Counted from the stretch's first letter, positions 9,056-18,664 are shown. The stretch: 64,000 bases of DNA from Alkalibacillus filiformis (GCF_030814115.1 NZ_JAUSUP010000001.1:620001-684000), one strand, 5' to 3'. Numbers and translations: made by a program. Notes: generated by a model not told the origin, from the sequence alone.

Positions 9056-9490
9056 TTAAGCTTCTGTGATCACTACTTTTTGCATGATATCACCTGGTTG
9101 AATTCGGTCCACAATTTCGACTCCTTCTGTTACTTTACCAAAAACAGTATGGCGTCCGTCAAGGTGTGGCTGAGCATCATGACAAATAAAGAACTGGCTT
9201 CCACCTGTGTCTTTACCTGCATGTGCCATTGATAATGAACCACGTTCATGTTTATTCGGATTTCCTTCCGTTTCACACTTAATAGTATAGCCTGGTCCAC
9301 CAGTTCCATTACCTGTTGGACATCCCCCTTGGATTACAAACCCAGGAATTACTCGGTGGAATGATAAACCGTCGTAAAATCCATCATTAGCAAGTTTCAC
9401 AAAGTTATCAACTGTGTTTGGCGCTCCATCTTCAAATAAATCAATTTTAATTTGTTCTCCATTTTCGAATTGAATCGTTGCTTTTTTCAT
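9056..9490 (-). CDS. ppiB: Cytoplasmic peptidyl-prolyl isomerase PpiB (cyclophilin)
   Basis: PpiB catalyses cis-trans isomerisation of prolyl peptide bonds. The 144-residue protein is a single cyclophilin domain without signal peptide. The catalytic motif [13 protein letters not shown] (Arg47 region), the GSQFF motif near residue 97 and [10 protein letters not shown] near 109-118 are all present. AGAAGGG lies eight bases before the ATG. In B. subtilis ppiB also lies in this neighbourhood, between lysA and the rib operon. Confidence 0.95.
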   Translation of the reverse strand: MKKATIQFENGEQIKIDLFEDGAPNTVDNFVKLANDGFYDGLSFHRVIPGFVIQGGCPTGNGTGGPGYTIKCETEGNPNKHERGSLSMAHAGKDTGGSQFFICHDAQPHLDGRHTVFGKVTEGVEIVDRIQPGDIMQKVVITEA

Positions 9491-9517
9491 TTCAAAATCC
9501 CTTCTTTCTTTTCTATT

Positions 9518-10795
9518 TTACTCATATGAAAGGTCAAAACGTGTCAAATCTTGATATCGTTCACGTTTTATTACTAATCGATCTTCACCATTTTCAACAA
9601 AAACGACTGCTGCTTTCGGAAACCGGTTATAATTACTTGCCATTGAATAGCCATATGCTCCTGTTGAAAACACAGCTAAATAGTCGCCACTTTCTATGGT
9701 AGGCACTTCTAAGTCCCATATTAACATATCGCCTGTTTCACAACACTTACCAGCAATTGAAACAGTTTCTTCTTTCGGTTCATCCAATTTGTTAAGTAGC
9801 TCTGCTTCATACTCTGCTTGATATAGAGCAGGTCTTATATTATCGGTCATACCGCCATCTACAGACACATACTTACGCACACCTGGAATATCTTTAATCG
9901 ATCCAACTTCATAAATGGTCACACCTGCATCACCAACAATTGAACGTCCTGGTTCGATCCAGATTTCTGGAATAGCTAACTCATGTTCACTAGCTGCCTG
10001 TTTAACTGATTCGACTAAAGCCGTGACATAATTTTGTAATGGTAACGGCTCATCTTCTTGGGTATATTTAATTCCAAAGCCTCCACCAAGGTTAATCACT
10101 TCAGCTTCGAAGCCTAATTTTTCTTTCCACTGACTTAAGGCTTTATATATAGCTTGGACAGTCATTTCAAACCCTGTCGTTTCAAAAATCTGTGATCCGA
10201 TATGGCTATGCACACCTTGCAAATGGATTCTTTCGTTGTTTAATAATTGAGAAACTGCTTGATCAGCTTGACCGCTTAATAGATCAAAACCGAACTTCGA
10301 ATCTTCTTGACCAGTCAAAATATATTCATGTGTGTGTGCTTCAATACCAGGTGTGATACGAATGAGTGCATTAACTGTTTGGTCCTTCTCTTTTAAAATC
10401 GCATTTAAAAGCTCTATTTCATAAAAATTATCAATGACGATACATCCAACATTCTGATCAATTGCCATCTCTAACTCAGAAATACTTTTGTTATTGCCGT
10501 GAAGGTGGATTTTTTCAGCAGGGAATCCTGCTTCAATGGCTGTAAATAATTCACCTTCTGAGACGACATCTAAGCTTAATTCTTCTTGTTTTGCCACTTG
10601 AAGCATTGCAATTGAAGAAAATGCTTTACTCGCATATGCTACTTGAAAATCAACGTCTTGTTCTTTAAAAGTTTGAACAAACGCCCTTGCGTTATTTCGA
10701 ATTTTTTCTACGTCATATACGAAAAGTGGTGTTCCATACTTTTCTGCTAAACTAATTAAACTTTTGCCACCTATGTGTAATGTGTCTTTAACCAT
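9518..10795 (-). CDS. lysA: Diaminopimelate decarboxylase
   Basis: LysA makes L-lysine by decarboxylating meso-diaminopimelate, the last step of lysine synthesis; in sporulating bacilli it also balances DAP use for cortex. The fold type III PLP enzyme shows the PLP lysine in YASKAFSS, the HSHIGSQI motif, the glycine loop GGGFGIKY and the EPGRSIVGDAG motif, with the partner active-site CCETGD near residue 345. The ATG at 10795 has AGGTGAG four bases upstream; a GTG nine bases earlier lacks a ribosome site. It lies downstream of spoVAF as in B. subtilis. Confidence 0.95.
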   Translation of the reverse strand: MVKDTLHIGGKSLISLAEKYGTPLFVYDVEKIRNNARAFVQTFKEQDVDFQVAYASKAFSSIAMLQVAKQEELSLDVVSEGELFTAIEAGFPAEKIHLHGNNKSISELEMAIDQNVGCIVIDNFYEIELLNAILKEKDQTVNALIRITPGIEAHTHEYILTGQEDSKFGFDLLSGQADQAVSQLLNNERIHLQGVHSHIGSQIFETTGFEMTVQAIYKALSQWKEKLGFEAEVINLGGGFGIKYTQEDEPLPLQNYVTALVESVKQAASEHELAIPEIWIEPGRSIVGDAGVTIYEVGSIKDIPGVRKYVSVDGGMTDNIRPALYQAEYEAELLNKLDEPKEETVSIAGKCCETGDMLIWDLEVPTIESGDYLAVFSTGAYGYSMASNYNRFPKAAVVFVENGEDRLVIKRERYQDLTRFDLSYE

Positions 10796-10923
10796 GAAAC
10801 TCACCTATCCATTTCTCTATAAGACAATTCTCTCTATACAATACAGTAAACTTACCATATGGAAAAGCAACGTTCAATTATTTTTCGCTCGAAAATCTCA
10901 TTTCAAACCTCGAACACAAATTA

Positions 10924-10953
10924 AGCAGGTTATGAATATAAACATAACCTGCT
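10924..10953 (-). terminator. Rho-independent terminator after spoVAF
   Basis: A perfect eleven-base inverted repeat AGCAGGTTATG / CATAACCTGCT with an eight-base loop follows the spoVAF stop by eight bases. The following minus-strand sequence TTAATTTG is only moderately T-rich, so termination may be partial. Confidence 0.6.
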
Positions 10954-10960
10954 TTAAACA

Positions 10961-12430
10961 TTATTCAGATCCTGTTCGCTTATCATCTTGTGGATGAACG
11001 ATACTCGGACGACGTTCTTGAATCGGAACTGATACTCTAAATAAAATGTTATACAATGCTTTACCGTTAAACGGGATTAACGGCCATAAATATGGCGTAT
11101 TTAATGAGTAAGTGCGAGTTAAAATCAAAGCATATAAAGTCATTCCTAGCACTAATCCTAAAACGCCAAATGATGCAGTTAAAATGACAAGTGCCATTCT
11201 TGATATTTTATTAGCTACTGATAGCTCATAACTTGGTGTTGCGTAACTTCCAACCGCTGCTATAGCGACGTAAAGTATAATTTCTGGTGTGAAGAGCCCA
11301 ACCTCAATGGCAATCTCACCAATTAACACCGCTGCTATTAAACCGAGCGCAGTCGATACAGCAGTCGGTGTATGAATGGCTGCTATACGTAGGAACTCTA
11401 ACCCTAAGTCTGCTAATAATGCTTGTACGACAATCGGCACATTCCCTTCATCTGATGGACCAATATAAGCTAAGTTTTCAGGTAGTCTGTCAGGTTCTAA
11501 AACAAACAGTAACCATAACGGGAGTAGGAATAATGAAGCCAAGATACCTAAAAACCTTACCCACCTTACGAATGTACCGACAAAAGGAACTTGTCTAAAT
11601 TCTTCGGCGTGTTGTACGTGATGAAAATAGGTGGTCGGTGTAATCATTACACTAGGTGAAGTATCCACCATAACAAGCACGTGTCCTTCAAATAAATGGG
11701 CTGAAGCTACATCAGGCCTTTCTGTATACCTAACTAATGGAAAAGGTGTTTTAGCTTGGCTTAAAATAAATTCTTCTAACGTTTTATCTGACATGGATAA
11801 TCCATCTACATCAATCTTTTCAATCTCACTTCTTACCGTTTCAATTAACCCTGGGTCCGCTATATCATCAATGTACATAATTGAGACGTCCATTTTAGAA
11901 CGTCTACCAACTTGCATAATTTCTAAGCGTAGATTTTCATCTCTCACACGTCTTCTAGTTAAACCAGCATTTTCAATAATATTCTCTGTAAAACCATCAC
12001 GCGAACCACGAACTACCCGCTCTGTATCTGGTTCTTCTGGTCCTCTTCCAGGGTAATTACGAACATCTACTACAAAGGCCTTATCTTTTCCATCTACTAA
12101 TACAACTAATAACCCTGACATAATCTCAGTAGCAGCATCATCAACCGACTGAATTTCTTCGAATTGGTGATTAGCTAACCTGTTTTTAACGATTTCAGGT
12201 ACTTTATTTTCATTCTCTTCAAAGTCATTGATCTCAATAACTTTCTTTAATATTTCAGTGACAAATTCGGTATCAACCAAACCGTTTACATAGTAAAAGT
12301 CCACTTCTTTACCTAAAACAATAATGGTTCGATAACCAATATCAAACGACACATCAAGCCCGAGCTTTTCCTCAAATATCTTTCTATTTTCTGTAATTGA
12401 ACTTTTAATTTTCAGTTCATCTTTAGCCAT
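10961..12430 (-). CDS. spoVAF: Stage V sporulation protein SpoVAF (GerA family)
   Basis: SpoVAF resembles the A subunits of germinant receptors and is the last gene of the spoVA operon; its product sits in the inner membrane of the spore and assists germination. A large N-terminal hydrophilic domain (to about residue 290) is followed by four to five membrane segments and a basic tail with PIQERRP. The ATG at 12430 is used here (489 residues); in-frame TTG and GTG codons 6 and 12 bases upstream are nearer to AAAGGG and could be the real start. Confidence 0.92.
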   Translation of the reverse strand: MAKDELKIKSSITENRKIFEEKLGLDVSFDIGYRTIIVLGKEVDFYYVNGLVDTEFVTEILKKVIEINDFEENENKVPEIVKNRLANHQFEEIQSVDDAATEIMSGLLVVLVDGKDKAFVVDVRNYPGRGPEEPDTERVVRGSRDGFTENIIENAGLTRRRVRDENLRLEIMQVGRRSKMDVSIMYIDDIADPGLIETVRSEIEKIDVDGLSMSDKTLEEFILSQAKTPFPLVRYTERPDVASAHLFEGHVLVMVDTSPSVMITPTTYFHHVQHAEEFRQVPFVGTFVRWVRFLGILASLFLLPLWLLFVLEPDRLPENLAYIGPSDEGNVPIVVQALLADLGLEFLRIAAIHTPTAVSTALGLIAAVLIGEIAIEVGLFTPEIILYVAIAAVGSYATPSYELSVANKISRMALVILTASFGVLGLVLGMTLYALILTRTYSLNTPYLWPLIPFNGKALYNILFRVSVPIQERRPSIVHPQDDKRTGSE

Positions 12431-12445
12431 AAACAAACGCACCCT

Positions 12446-12802
12446 TTATCCTCTTGGTTTAAAGATCAATGCTACGATAAATCCGAATAATATAGCTGAT
12501 GCAATACCGGCTGATGTTAATTGGAATATCCCCACTGCAATACCTAAAAATCCATGATCCTCCGCTTGTACCATTGCACCGTGTAACAAAGAATGCCCGA
12601 AACTTGTAATCGGAACAGTAGCCCCAGCACCGGCAAATTCGATTAACTTATCATACAATTCAAAACCATCTAAAACTGCACCAGCAACAACAAAAGATGA
12701 CATGACATGTGCGGGTGTTAATTTGAAAATATCTAACAGGAGTTGCCCAATGACACAAATTGCACCACCGACTACAAAAGCCCAAAAGAAATCCATAATC
12801 AT
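12446..12802 (-). CDS. spoVAEB: Stage V sporulation protein SpoVAE (SpoVAEB type)
   Basis: SpoVAE is one of the membrane subunits of the channel that carries calcium dipicolinate into and out of the spore. The 118-residue protein has three to four membrane segments and the conserved [20 protein letters not shown] motif, shared with SpoVAC. Its ATG overlaps the spoVAD stop (ATGA) and GGTGAG lies six bases upstream. The small soluble SpoVAEA of B. subtilis is not encoded between this gene and spoVAF. Confidence 0.93.
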   Translation of the reverse strand: MIMDFFWAFVVGGAICVIGQLLLDIFKLTPAHVMSSFVVAGAVLDGFELYDKLIEFAGAGATVPITSFGHSLLHGAMVQAEDHGFLGIAVGIFQLTSAGIASAILFGFIVALIFKPRG

Positions 12803-13812
12803 GTTGCACTCACCCGCTTCAATACAACACCGTGAGCAATACACGGAATTGTTTCTTTTTGTTGTACAATCGTAGGACTAAGTAACGCACCCGTAGCGAC
12901 AACCAACACTTTATTCAACTCCCCTGCTTTTAACTGCTGAACAACTTGACCATAAGTTACAATGGCTGATGCCGCACATCCGCTCCCACCAGCAAATATG
13001 TTTTGGTTTGAGTGATAAACCATTAACCCACAATCACGATGCACATTTTCTATGTCATAACCTGACTGGTAAGCTAACTTCTTAACGATTGGAGTACCGA
13101 CACTCGATAAATCACCAGTTAATATTAAATCGTAATCCTCTGGAGTCCGATTGAAATCTTTTAAATGTTGAACGATTGTATCAGCAGCTGCTGGTGCCAT
13201 AGCTGAGCCCATATCAAGTGGATCATCCGCTCCAAAATCGATAGCCTTACCAATTGTGGCCCCCTCTACTTGAATCGAACTATGCTCTTTTGAAATTAAC
13301 GCCGACCCTGCACCAGTTACAGTAGATGTTGCTGTGTCAGGTTTTTGGCCACCATATTCAGTCGGATAGCGAAATTGTCTCTCAGCAGTTGAATAATGAC
13401 TACTCGTACTAGCCAATACATAATCACAGTTTCCACTATCAACTAGAGATGCACCCATAGCCAATGTTTGCATTGAAGTAGAGCAAGCACCGAAAACTCC
13501 CAAGAAAGAGCTCCCGTAATTTCTTGCAGTATAATTTGAAGAAACAGTTTGATTTAAAAGGTCTCCACTTATAATTAAATCAATGGCATCTTCACGAACC
13601 TTCGACTTTTCTATACACAACATAATCGACTTATTGAGTATATTTTGTTCTGCTCGCTCCCAAGTTTTGCCGTCACAGTATAAATTCTCATATGAATAGT
13701 CAAAGGTTTGACCAAGAGGACCTGCTTTCTCTTTAGGACCTGTGACAGTTGCCGTTCCTTTTATATAAACTTCGTTGTTGTTAAAGACCCATGAATGTTT
13801 TCCTTGTTTCAT
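12799..13812 (-). CDS. spoVAD: Stage V sporulation protein SpoVAD
   Basis: SpoVAD is the thiolase-fold subunit that binds dipicolinic acid on the outer face of the spore inner membrane. The 337-residue protein carries the family motif [15 protein letters not shown] around residue 110 and the C-terminal [14 protein letters not shown] stretch. There is no signal peptide, as expected for this subunit, which is held at the membrane by its partners. It lies 19 bases downstream of spoVAC and overlaps spoVAEB by four bases. Confidence 0.95.
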   Translation of the reverse strand: MKQGKHSWVFNNNEVYIKGTATVTGPKEKAGPLGQTFDYSYENLYCDGKTWERAEQNILNKSIMLCIEKSKVREDAIDLIISGDLLNQTVSSNYTARNYGSSFLGVFGACSTSMQTLAMGASLVDSGNCDYVLASTSSHYSTAERQFRYPTEYGGQKPDTATSTVTGAGSALISKEHSSIQVEGATIGKAIDFGADDPLDMGSAMAPAAADTIVQHLKDFNRTPEDYDLILTGDLSSVGTPIVKKLAYQSGYDIENVHRDCGLMVYHSNQNIFAGGSGCAASAIVTYGQVVQQLKAGELNKVLVVATGALLSPTIVQQKETIPCIAHGVVLKRVSAT

Positions 13813-13831
13813 ATAAGAACCACCTTACAAT

Positions 13832-14278
13832 TTAAAATAAAGTTTGAATTGTATAACGAATCATACCGACAACGTAAGCAGCCACCGTTCCAAATACAAT
13901 GACAGAACCAGCTAGCTTAAACATATTAGTAGCAACCCCTAATACAATCCCTTCACTCTTATGTTCTAATGCTGCACTTGTAATAGAGTTTGCAAAACCT
14001 GTGACTGGTACGGCTGAACCTGCACCGGCAAATTGTCCTATCTTGTCATACACTCCAAAGCCTGTTAATAAAGCTGCGATTAATATTAAGGTCGTAATGG
14101 TTGGATTAGCTGCTTCTTTTGAAGTGAATCCGAACATTTCCATATAAAAAACGGTCAGTCCTTGTCCAATTAAACAAATAAATCCCCCGACTAAAAATGC
14201 CTTTAAGCAATTTCGAAAATACTTAGGTTTTGGCTGATAATCTTTTAATGATTGCTTGTAATTTTCTTTTGTAATCAA
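13832..14278 (-). CDS. spoVAC: Stage V sporulation protein SpoVAC
   Basis: SpoVAC is a membrane subunit of the dipicolinate channel and behaves as a mechanosensitive pore in B. subtilis (known). The 148-residue protein has a hydrophilic N-terminus of about 25 residues and four membrane segments, with the signature AGAGSAVPVTGFANSITSAA near residue 85, the counterpart of the SpoVAE motif. Translation starts at TTG with AAAGGAG nine bases upstream. Confidence 0.94.
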   Translation of the reverse strand: MITKENYKQSLKDYQPKPKYFRNCLKAFLVGGFICLIGQGLTVFYMEMFGFTSKEAANPTITTLILIAALLTGFGVYDKIGQFAGAGSAVPVTGFANSITSAALEHKSEGIVLGVATNMFKLAGSVIVFGTVAAYVVGMIRYTIQTLF

Positions 14279-14293
14279 TCGTCTTGCTCCTTT

Positions 14294-14710
14294 CTAATTT
14301 ACAAAAAATATCCATTGAAACAACGACCCTAAAATCTTTCCAAAAACTATAGCTAAAACTAATAAAGGAATAAAATTGTCTACTTGTAATCTTTTAGCTA
14401 AAATCGGAAATACATTTAGTACTTCAGTTAATGCAGCTGCCAACATTCCGATAAAAATTCCATGTAACAATCCCCAATACATTTCAACGAAGATCGATGT
14501 TTGAAATGTGTAGTCACTAAAAGTAATCCAAATACCAAACATAGCACCTAATATGACTGACCATTCATAAACGCGGATCAACTTCCCTGACTTAGACAAT
14601 TGAACTAACCGAGGAATTATTCCTAATACTGTTAGAAAGGCTACAAAACCAGAACCTACCGCTAACCCAGCAGATAAGCCGACAATAATTTCTACAGCGT
14701 AACTAATCAT
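14294..14710 (-). CDS. spoVAB: Stage V sporulation protein SpoVAB
   Basis: SpoVAB is a small membrane protein of the spoVA operon needed for dipicolinate uptake. The 138-residue protein is almost wholly hydrophobic with four to five membrane segments (for example around residues 5-30, 48-64, 79-98 and 113-135). Its start overlaps the end of spoVAA by eight bases, so translation is coupled. Position and size match the B. subtilis gene. Confidence 0.9.
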   Translation of the reverse strand: MISYAVEIIVGLSAGLAVGSGFVAFLTVLGIIPRLVQLSKSGKLIRVYEWSVILGAMFGIWITFSDYTFQTSIFVEMYWGLLHGIFIGMLAAALTEVLNVFPILAKRLQVDNFIPLLVLAIVFGKILGSLFQWIFFVN

Positions 14711-15314
14711 TATTTTTGTTCAACTCATTTTCATTAAATGTTACGTATTCATATAAATTCTGGTCGTAGTTAAACATTTCAACTTCGAGCGGGCTCGGTT
14801 CTTCATTAAATTTTTTCTTCAAAAAGTGATTAAAAAATAAAATCATCCCTAAACCTAAACCAATCGAATATGGGACTTGTAACCAAAGAACACTTCGGTC
14901 TATATCTCCAGACATCATACTGTGTAACTTCTCCTGTACCTCTGGCATACTGACATCAAAATGAAAATTCATAATAGCCATAGCTGCACCTATAAATAGA
15001 AGTGTCCAAATGAAAAACACATAAATTGGATACATTTTCGTCCGAGGTTGTTCCAGTATTAAAATCGTTTGTGATGGTCCAACAGATTCAATGTCGTTTT
15101 CTGGGTATAGGTTTTGAATTTTTTTAATAATGTTATATAAATCAATTACTTTATACGTTTGATCATTCTTTGTTACTTCGTAAACAAATAAGTTTAAAAG
15201 TTTATTTTGCAGTCCCTCTGCACAACTAATCCAGGCGATATCTCCTAGTCTTATTTGGTCGTTGACGTTGACTTTCCGTTTGTATTTCAGACGCAAATAG
15301 ATGACATTAGACAT
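14703..15314 (-). CDS. spoVAA: Stage V sporulation protein SpoVAA
   Basis: SpoVAA is the first protein of the spoVA operon. The 203-residue protein has a soluble N-terminal domain (to about residue 95), two membrane segments (about 97-114 and 146-163) and a polar C-terminus. It starts at ATG 34 bases after a CATAATA element of SigG type. A 470-base gap with a structured repeat separates it from sigF, much longer than in B. subtilis. Confidence 0.88.
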   Translation of the reverse strand: MSNVIYLRLKYKRKVNVNDQIRLGDIAWISCAEGLQNKLLNLFVYEVTKNDQTYKVIDLYNIIKKIQNLYPENDIESVGPSQTILILEQPRTKMYPIYVFFIWTLLFIGAAMAIMNFHFDVSMPEVQEKLHSMMSGDIDRSVLWLQVPYSIGLGLGMILFFNHFLKKKFNEEPSPLEVEMFNYDQNLYEYVTFNENELNKNND

Positions 15315-15347
15315 TTGTTAGACCCATCCCTTGAATTGCTATATTGT

Positions 15348-15354
15348 TATTATG
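15348..15354 (-). promoter_or_regulatory. Possible SigG -10 element of spoVA operon
   Basis: The minus strand carries CATAATA 34 bases before the spoVAA start codon, matching the -10 of forespore factor SigG (CATAMTA). The matching -35 region is weak (TACATG at 17 bases). The B. subtilis spoVA operon is transcribed by SigG, so the position is meaningful, but the call rests mainly on one element. Confidence 0.4.
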
Positions 15355-15432
15355 TACATCAGATAGTAATCCATGTATTTTTTACAACTTATAATAAGCC
15401 ATAATATTAAGCTCTCTTGATGACAAACTAAA

Positions 15433-15772
15433 AAGAGGCTGAGGCAGAACTGATTGTAAAAAAACAAAACCCGAACGAAATCACTTTTTGATTTCGTTCG
15501 GGTTTATCTTTTAACATCGCTCCATCAAAATGCTTCGCTTTCCGTGGGCGGCTGGTGAGCCAAGCTACTACTTCGAGTAATCTTCTTGTGCTTTGCACCG
15601 AGGAAGCCTAATTCGAAGATTAGCTAGAAGACGCAGGTGCATCCGGTGGGGTCTCACCCTGGCCTTTGCTCCCACAGGAGTCTCAGCATTTTGATTCCGC
15701 TAGGTGACTGCTCACCTAAGCTGAAATGGTTAGTGTTTTAATCACACTCCAACCCTTTTGTCTCAACCTCTT
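15433..15772. repeat. MITE-like structured intergenic repeat between sigF and spoVAA
   Basis: The element is about 340 bases and is bounded by imperfect inverted ends AAGAGGCTGAGGCAGAA and TTTTGTCTCAACCTCTT. Inside are nested inverted repeats: a perfect 16-base stem at 15467-15505, ATCAAAATGCT near 15523 paired with AGCATTTTGAT near 15685, TTCCGTGGG with CCCACAGGA, and GGTGAG with CTCACC. It has no reading frame. It resembles dispersed repeats that I recall from other Bacillaceae genomes (memory, not checked). No target duplication is obvious. Confidence 0.7.
15467..15505 (-). terminator. Strong terminator of spoIIA operon inside the repeat
   Basis: The stem AAACCCGAACGAAATC / GATTTCGTTCGGGTTT is perfect over 16 pairs with a seven-base loop. 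On the minus strand it runs into TTTTGTTTTTTTAC, a full terminator signature. It stops read-through from sigF before spoVAA. Confidence 0.85.
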
Positions 15773-15785
15773 CTTAATTATAATT

Positions 15786-16547
15786 TTATGTCTCCAATAA
15801 ATCTTCTAATTCAGACAATATACTCTTTTCTAGACGCGAAACCTGGACTTGCGATATATTTAATCGTTTAGCCACTTCTGATTGTGTTTGATCTTTATAG
15901 TATCTTAAGTAAATAATTAACCTTTCGCGATTGTCTAGTTTTTGTATCGCTTCTTTTAAAGCAATGTGATCAAACCATCGTGTTTCTTTATCTGCAATTT
16001 GATCCATCAATGTAATTGGATCACCTTCATTTTCATACACTGTTTCGTGAATGGAATGAGTGCCTTGGTTTGCTTCTATTGCCATAACAAGTTCTTCTTT
16101 CGGAATCTCCAATGCTTCACTTAACTCTGCAACGGACGGAGAACGCCCATATGCTTTTGTTAACTCATCTTTTTTAGCTCTAATTTTATGGTTCATCTCT
16201 TTTAATGATCGGCTCACTTTAATTGAACCATCATCTCGAATAAATCGCTGTATTTCACCAATAATCATTGGAACAGCATAAGTCGAAAAGCGCACATCAT
16301 AACTTAAGTCAAATTTATCAATTGACTTAATTAATCCAATACACCCTATTTGAAATAAGTCGTCAGCTTCATAACCTCGGTTTAGAAAACGTTGAACAAC
16401 CGACCAAACAAGTCGGGTGTTCTTCTCAACAATTAAATCCCGCGCGTCTTGATCACCTTGCTGACTTCGTTCGATGAGTTCTTTCACTTCTTCATTTGAT
16501 AAAGCGCGCTCATCCTTAACTTGCTTATTTTCTTTCATTGACATCAC
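15786..16547 (-). CDS. sigF: RNA polymerase sporulation sigma factor SigF
   Basis: SigF is the first forespore-specific sigma factor; it is held inactive by SpoIIAB until SpoIIAA releases it. The protein has all sigma-70 regions: region 2 with [20 protein letters not shown] and [20 protein letters not shown], region 3 and a region 4 helix-turn-helix [23 protein letters not shown] (16547), an ATG (16544) and another ATG (16538) are all possible starts; the ribosome site is weak and the gene overlaps the spoIIAB stop, so coupled translation is likely. Confidence 0.95.
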   Translation of the reverse strand: MMSMKENKQVKDERALSNEEVKELIERSQQGDQDARDLIVEKNTRLVWSVVQRFLNRGYEADDLFQIGCIGLIKSIDKFDLSYDVRFSTYAVPMIIGEIQRFIRDDGSIKVSRSLKEMNHKIRAKKDELTKAYGRSPSVAELSEALEIPKEELVMAIEANQGTHSIHETVYENEGDPITLMDQIADKETRWFDHIALKEAIQKLDNRERLIIYLRYYKDQTQSEVAKRLNISQVQVSRLEKSILSELEDLLET

Positions 16548-16987
16548 CGGACAGCATGACGTTCATTGTGATTGAATTTCTTCCTCAATATTACCGTTGT
16601 ACCTTGACCTTCAGCTGACACCACTTCAAACTCATCCATAAAATTCTCCATAATTGTAAAACCCATTCCCGAGCGCTCTAACTCTGGCTTAGAAGTATAC
16701 ATCGGTTCAACAGCTTCATCGATGTCTGGAATCCCTTTTCCGTAATCGATAATCTTTAATGAAACTTCCTCGTCATCAATATGGCACTCTAATTCTACAA
16801 CACCTTGGTCCACTTCCTCATAACCGTGAATAATAGCATTCGTTACCGCTTCAGAAACAACTGTTTTCACTTCAGTTAATTCATCCATCGTTGGGTCAAG
16901 CTGGGATATAAAAGAAGCAACAACTACTCTTGCAAAAGATTCATTTTCACTTTTAGCAGCCATCTCAACTTTCATATGATTGTTCAT
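16544..16987 (-). CDS. spoIIAB: Anti-sigma F factor and kinase SpoIIAB
   Basis: SpoIIAB binds SigF with ATP and also phosphorylates SpoIIAA. The 147-residue protein is a GHKL ATPase: the N box [13 protein letters not shown] is at about residues 44-56, followed by DYGKGIPD (G1 box) and the GMGFTIME (G2 box). The start overlaps the spoIIAA stop by four bases (ATGA). It closely resembles the B. subtilis protein in its first 60 residues. Confidence 0.96.
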   Translation of the reverse strand: MNNHMKVEMAAKSENESFARVVVASFISQLDPTMDELTEVKTVVSEAVTNAIIHGYEEVDQGVVELECHIDDEEVSLKIIDYGKGIPDIDEAVEPMYTSKPELERSGMGFTIMENFMDEFEVVSAEGQGTTVILRKKFNHNERHAVR

Positions 16988-17337
16988 GAAGCCACCCCCA
17001 AACGGGATAGTGCAGCTGTTTCATCCTCTTCAGTATTAACTAGTTTAAACATCCCGGAAAGTTCAAATAACCTTTTAACAGATTTATTAATGGAGCAAAT
17101 GACCATCTCACCATCATTAGCTTTAACTTCCTTATAACGACCAAGGAAAACACCTAAACCTGATGAGTCCATAAACGATAACCTCTCTAAATTAACAACG
17201 ACATTTTTGACGTCGTCATCCTGTAAATACTCTTTCCATTTTTCCTTTAACGATTCTGCTTCATGATGGTCTAATTCACCAACTAAACGAACAAGCAACA
17301 CATCTTCTTTTCTCTCGAAATGTGAAATAAGGCTCAA
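16984..17337 (-). CDS. spoIIAA: Anti-anti-sigma factor SpoIIAA
   Basis: SpoIIAA frees SigF by binding SpoIIAB; it is switched off when SpoIIAB phosphorylates it and on again by SpoIIE. It is a 117-residue STAS domain with the signature [14 protein letters not shown], in which Ser58 is the phosphorylated residue. Translation starts at TTG, eight bases after AAGGAGGA. It is the first gene of the spoIIA operon behind a SigH-like promoter. Confidence 0.96.
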   Translation of the reverse strand: MSLISHFERKEDVLLVRLVGELDHHEAESLKEKWKEYLQDDDVKNVVVNLERLSFMDSSGLGVFLGRYKEVKANDGEMVICSINKSVKRLFELSGMFKLVNTEEDETAALSRLGVAS

Positions 17338-17372
17338 CGCATTCTTCCTCCTTTGAATAGATGCTATTGAGC

Positions 17373-17402
17373 CTTTTCGCCATAGTTACTTTAATTTCCT
17401 GC
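17373..17402 (-). promoter_or_regulatory. SigH-like promoter of spoIIA operon
   Basis: The minus strand reads GCAGGAAAT, twelve bases, then GGCGAAAAG. This matches the SigH -35 (RNAGGAWWW) fully and the -10 (RNNGAATWW) well, at the correct spacing. It ends about 36 bases before the spoIIAA start. The spoIIA operon of B. subtilis is under SigH and Spo0A control (known); no clear Spo0A box (TGTCGAA) was seen in this 77-base gap. Confidence 0.7.
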
Positions 17403-17414
17403 ACAGAGACAAAA

Positions 17415-18596
17415 CTAGTTTAAATTCGACATAACATCTCGATGGTGTAGTTGATTCATCATTCGTTTCCACAATGTCCAAACGGATGCGTCCTTCACCT
17501 CTTCTTTAACCGTTAAAGGATAATCTTTAACGAGTTGTTCATCTTTATAGATTTCAACTTTACCAATTTCATCACCTTTTGCTAATGGCCACTCATCAGA
17601 AGACTCAACTGAAACTTCAGTACGATAATCACTAATATTTTCACCTTTTTCTAATAACATCGAAATGTTTTGTTTAGGTGCAGCTACTAAATAGTCATTG
17701 TCTGCTTTAATATGTTGCCAGTGGTGTAATTCATCACCTTTTGCATGAATTTGATGCAATTCATAGTGTCCATATGCATAATCAAGCATCGACGTAATAT
17801 CAGCATTACGTTTTTGTGGTGTTTCTGCACCCATTACGACGGATACGACTCTCATGTCACCTCGTTTGGCTGTTGCTGTTAGACAATACTTAGCTTCACT
17901 TGTATAACCCGTTTTCAAGCCATCAACACCTTGGTAAAACTTAACTAACCTATTCGTGTTAACGAGCCAAAACTCATCATCTGTATCTTGTCTTAAATAG
18001 TCTTCATAAATTTTTGTATATTCGGTGATTTCTTCATGATGAAGTAGCTCCTGAGCAATTCGAGCCATATCATGAGCAGTACTATATTGATTTTCATCAG
18101 GTAAACCTGTCGAGTTTACGAAGTTTGTATTCTCCAATCCAAGTTCCGTCGCTCGTTCATTCATACGATCGATAAATGCTTGTTCAGTAACCGAAATCCG
18201 TTCTGCAAGTGCTACAGTTGCATCATTTGCAGAGGCTACTGCAACAGCTTTTAATAAATCTTCCACAGTCATTTCTTCAAATGGTTCAAGATAAATTTGT
18301 GAACCACCCATTGATGCAGCATATTCACTTACTTGAATGGTCTCATCCAATGTGATGGTCCCCTTATCCAGCTCTTCCATAATTAAAAGCATAGACATAA
18401 GTTTCGTCATGCTGGCAGGTGGTAATCGTTTATGTGGATCTTTATCATACAGAACTGTTCCTGTATCAACCTCTAACAACATAGCTGATTTTGCCGACTC
18501 AACTAGTTCACTACTACCTTCTTCGTTAGCCCATATATTCGTTTGTGGAAATAATAAGAATAAGATCATCGTAGAAATTGTAATTTTACGTAACAT
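17415..18596 (-). CDS. dacF: D-alanyl-D-alanine carboxypeptidase DacF
   Basis: DacF trims peptidoglycan stem peptides during sporulation and acts together with DacB to set cortex cross-linking. S11 motifs are SMTK (Ser62, Lys65), SAN at 122-124 in place of SGN, and KTG at 228-230. A signal peptide covers about residues 1-23, the C-terminal domain is of the PBP5-C type, and the tail has an amphipathic WTLWKRMMNQLHH anchor. The ATG at 18596 has GGAGGG seven bases upstream and gives 393 residues. Confidence 0.93.
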   Translation of the reverse strand: MLRKITISTMILFLLFPQTNIWANEEGSSELVESAKSAMLLEVDTGTVLYDKDPHKRLPPASMTKLMSMLLIMEELDKGTITLDETIQVSEYAASMGGSQIYLEPFEEMTVEDLLKAVAVASANDATVALAERISVTEQAFIDRMNERATELGLENTNFVNSTGLPDENQYSTAHDMARIAQELLHHEEITEYTKIYEDYLRQDTDDEFWLVNTNRLVKFYQGVDGLKTGYTSEAKYCLTATAKRGDMRVVSVVMGAETPQKRNADITSMLDYAYGHYELHQIHAKGDELHHWQHIKADNDYLVAAPKQNISMLLEKGENISDYRTEVSVESSDEWPLAKGDEIGKVEIYKDEQLVKDYPLTVKEEVKDASVWTLWKRMMNQLHHRDVMSNLN

Positions 18597-18621
18597 AGTA
18601 ATTCCCTCCATTCATGCTTCA

Positions 18622-18652
18622 TATTTTTTCCATAGAAATTTTTTTTATTACA
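18622..18652 (-). promoter_or_regulatory. SigF-like promoter of dacF
   Basis: The minus strand has GGAAAAAATA, a full match to the SigF -10 consensus GGNNANAMTR, placed 15 bases downstream of TGTAAT, a partial -35 (WGHATA). It lies 26 bases before the dacF start. B. subtilis dacF is known to be SigF-dependent. Confidence 0.55.
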
Positions 18653-18664
18653 TAAAAACAAAAA

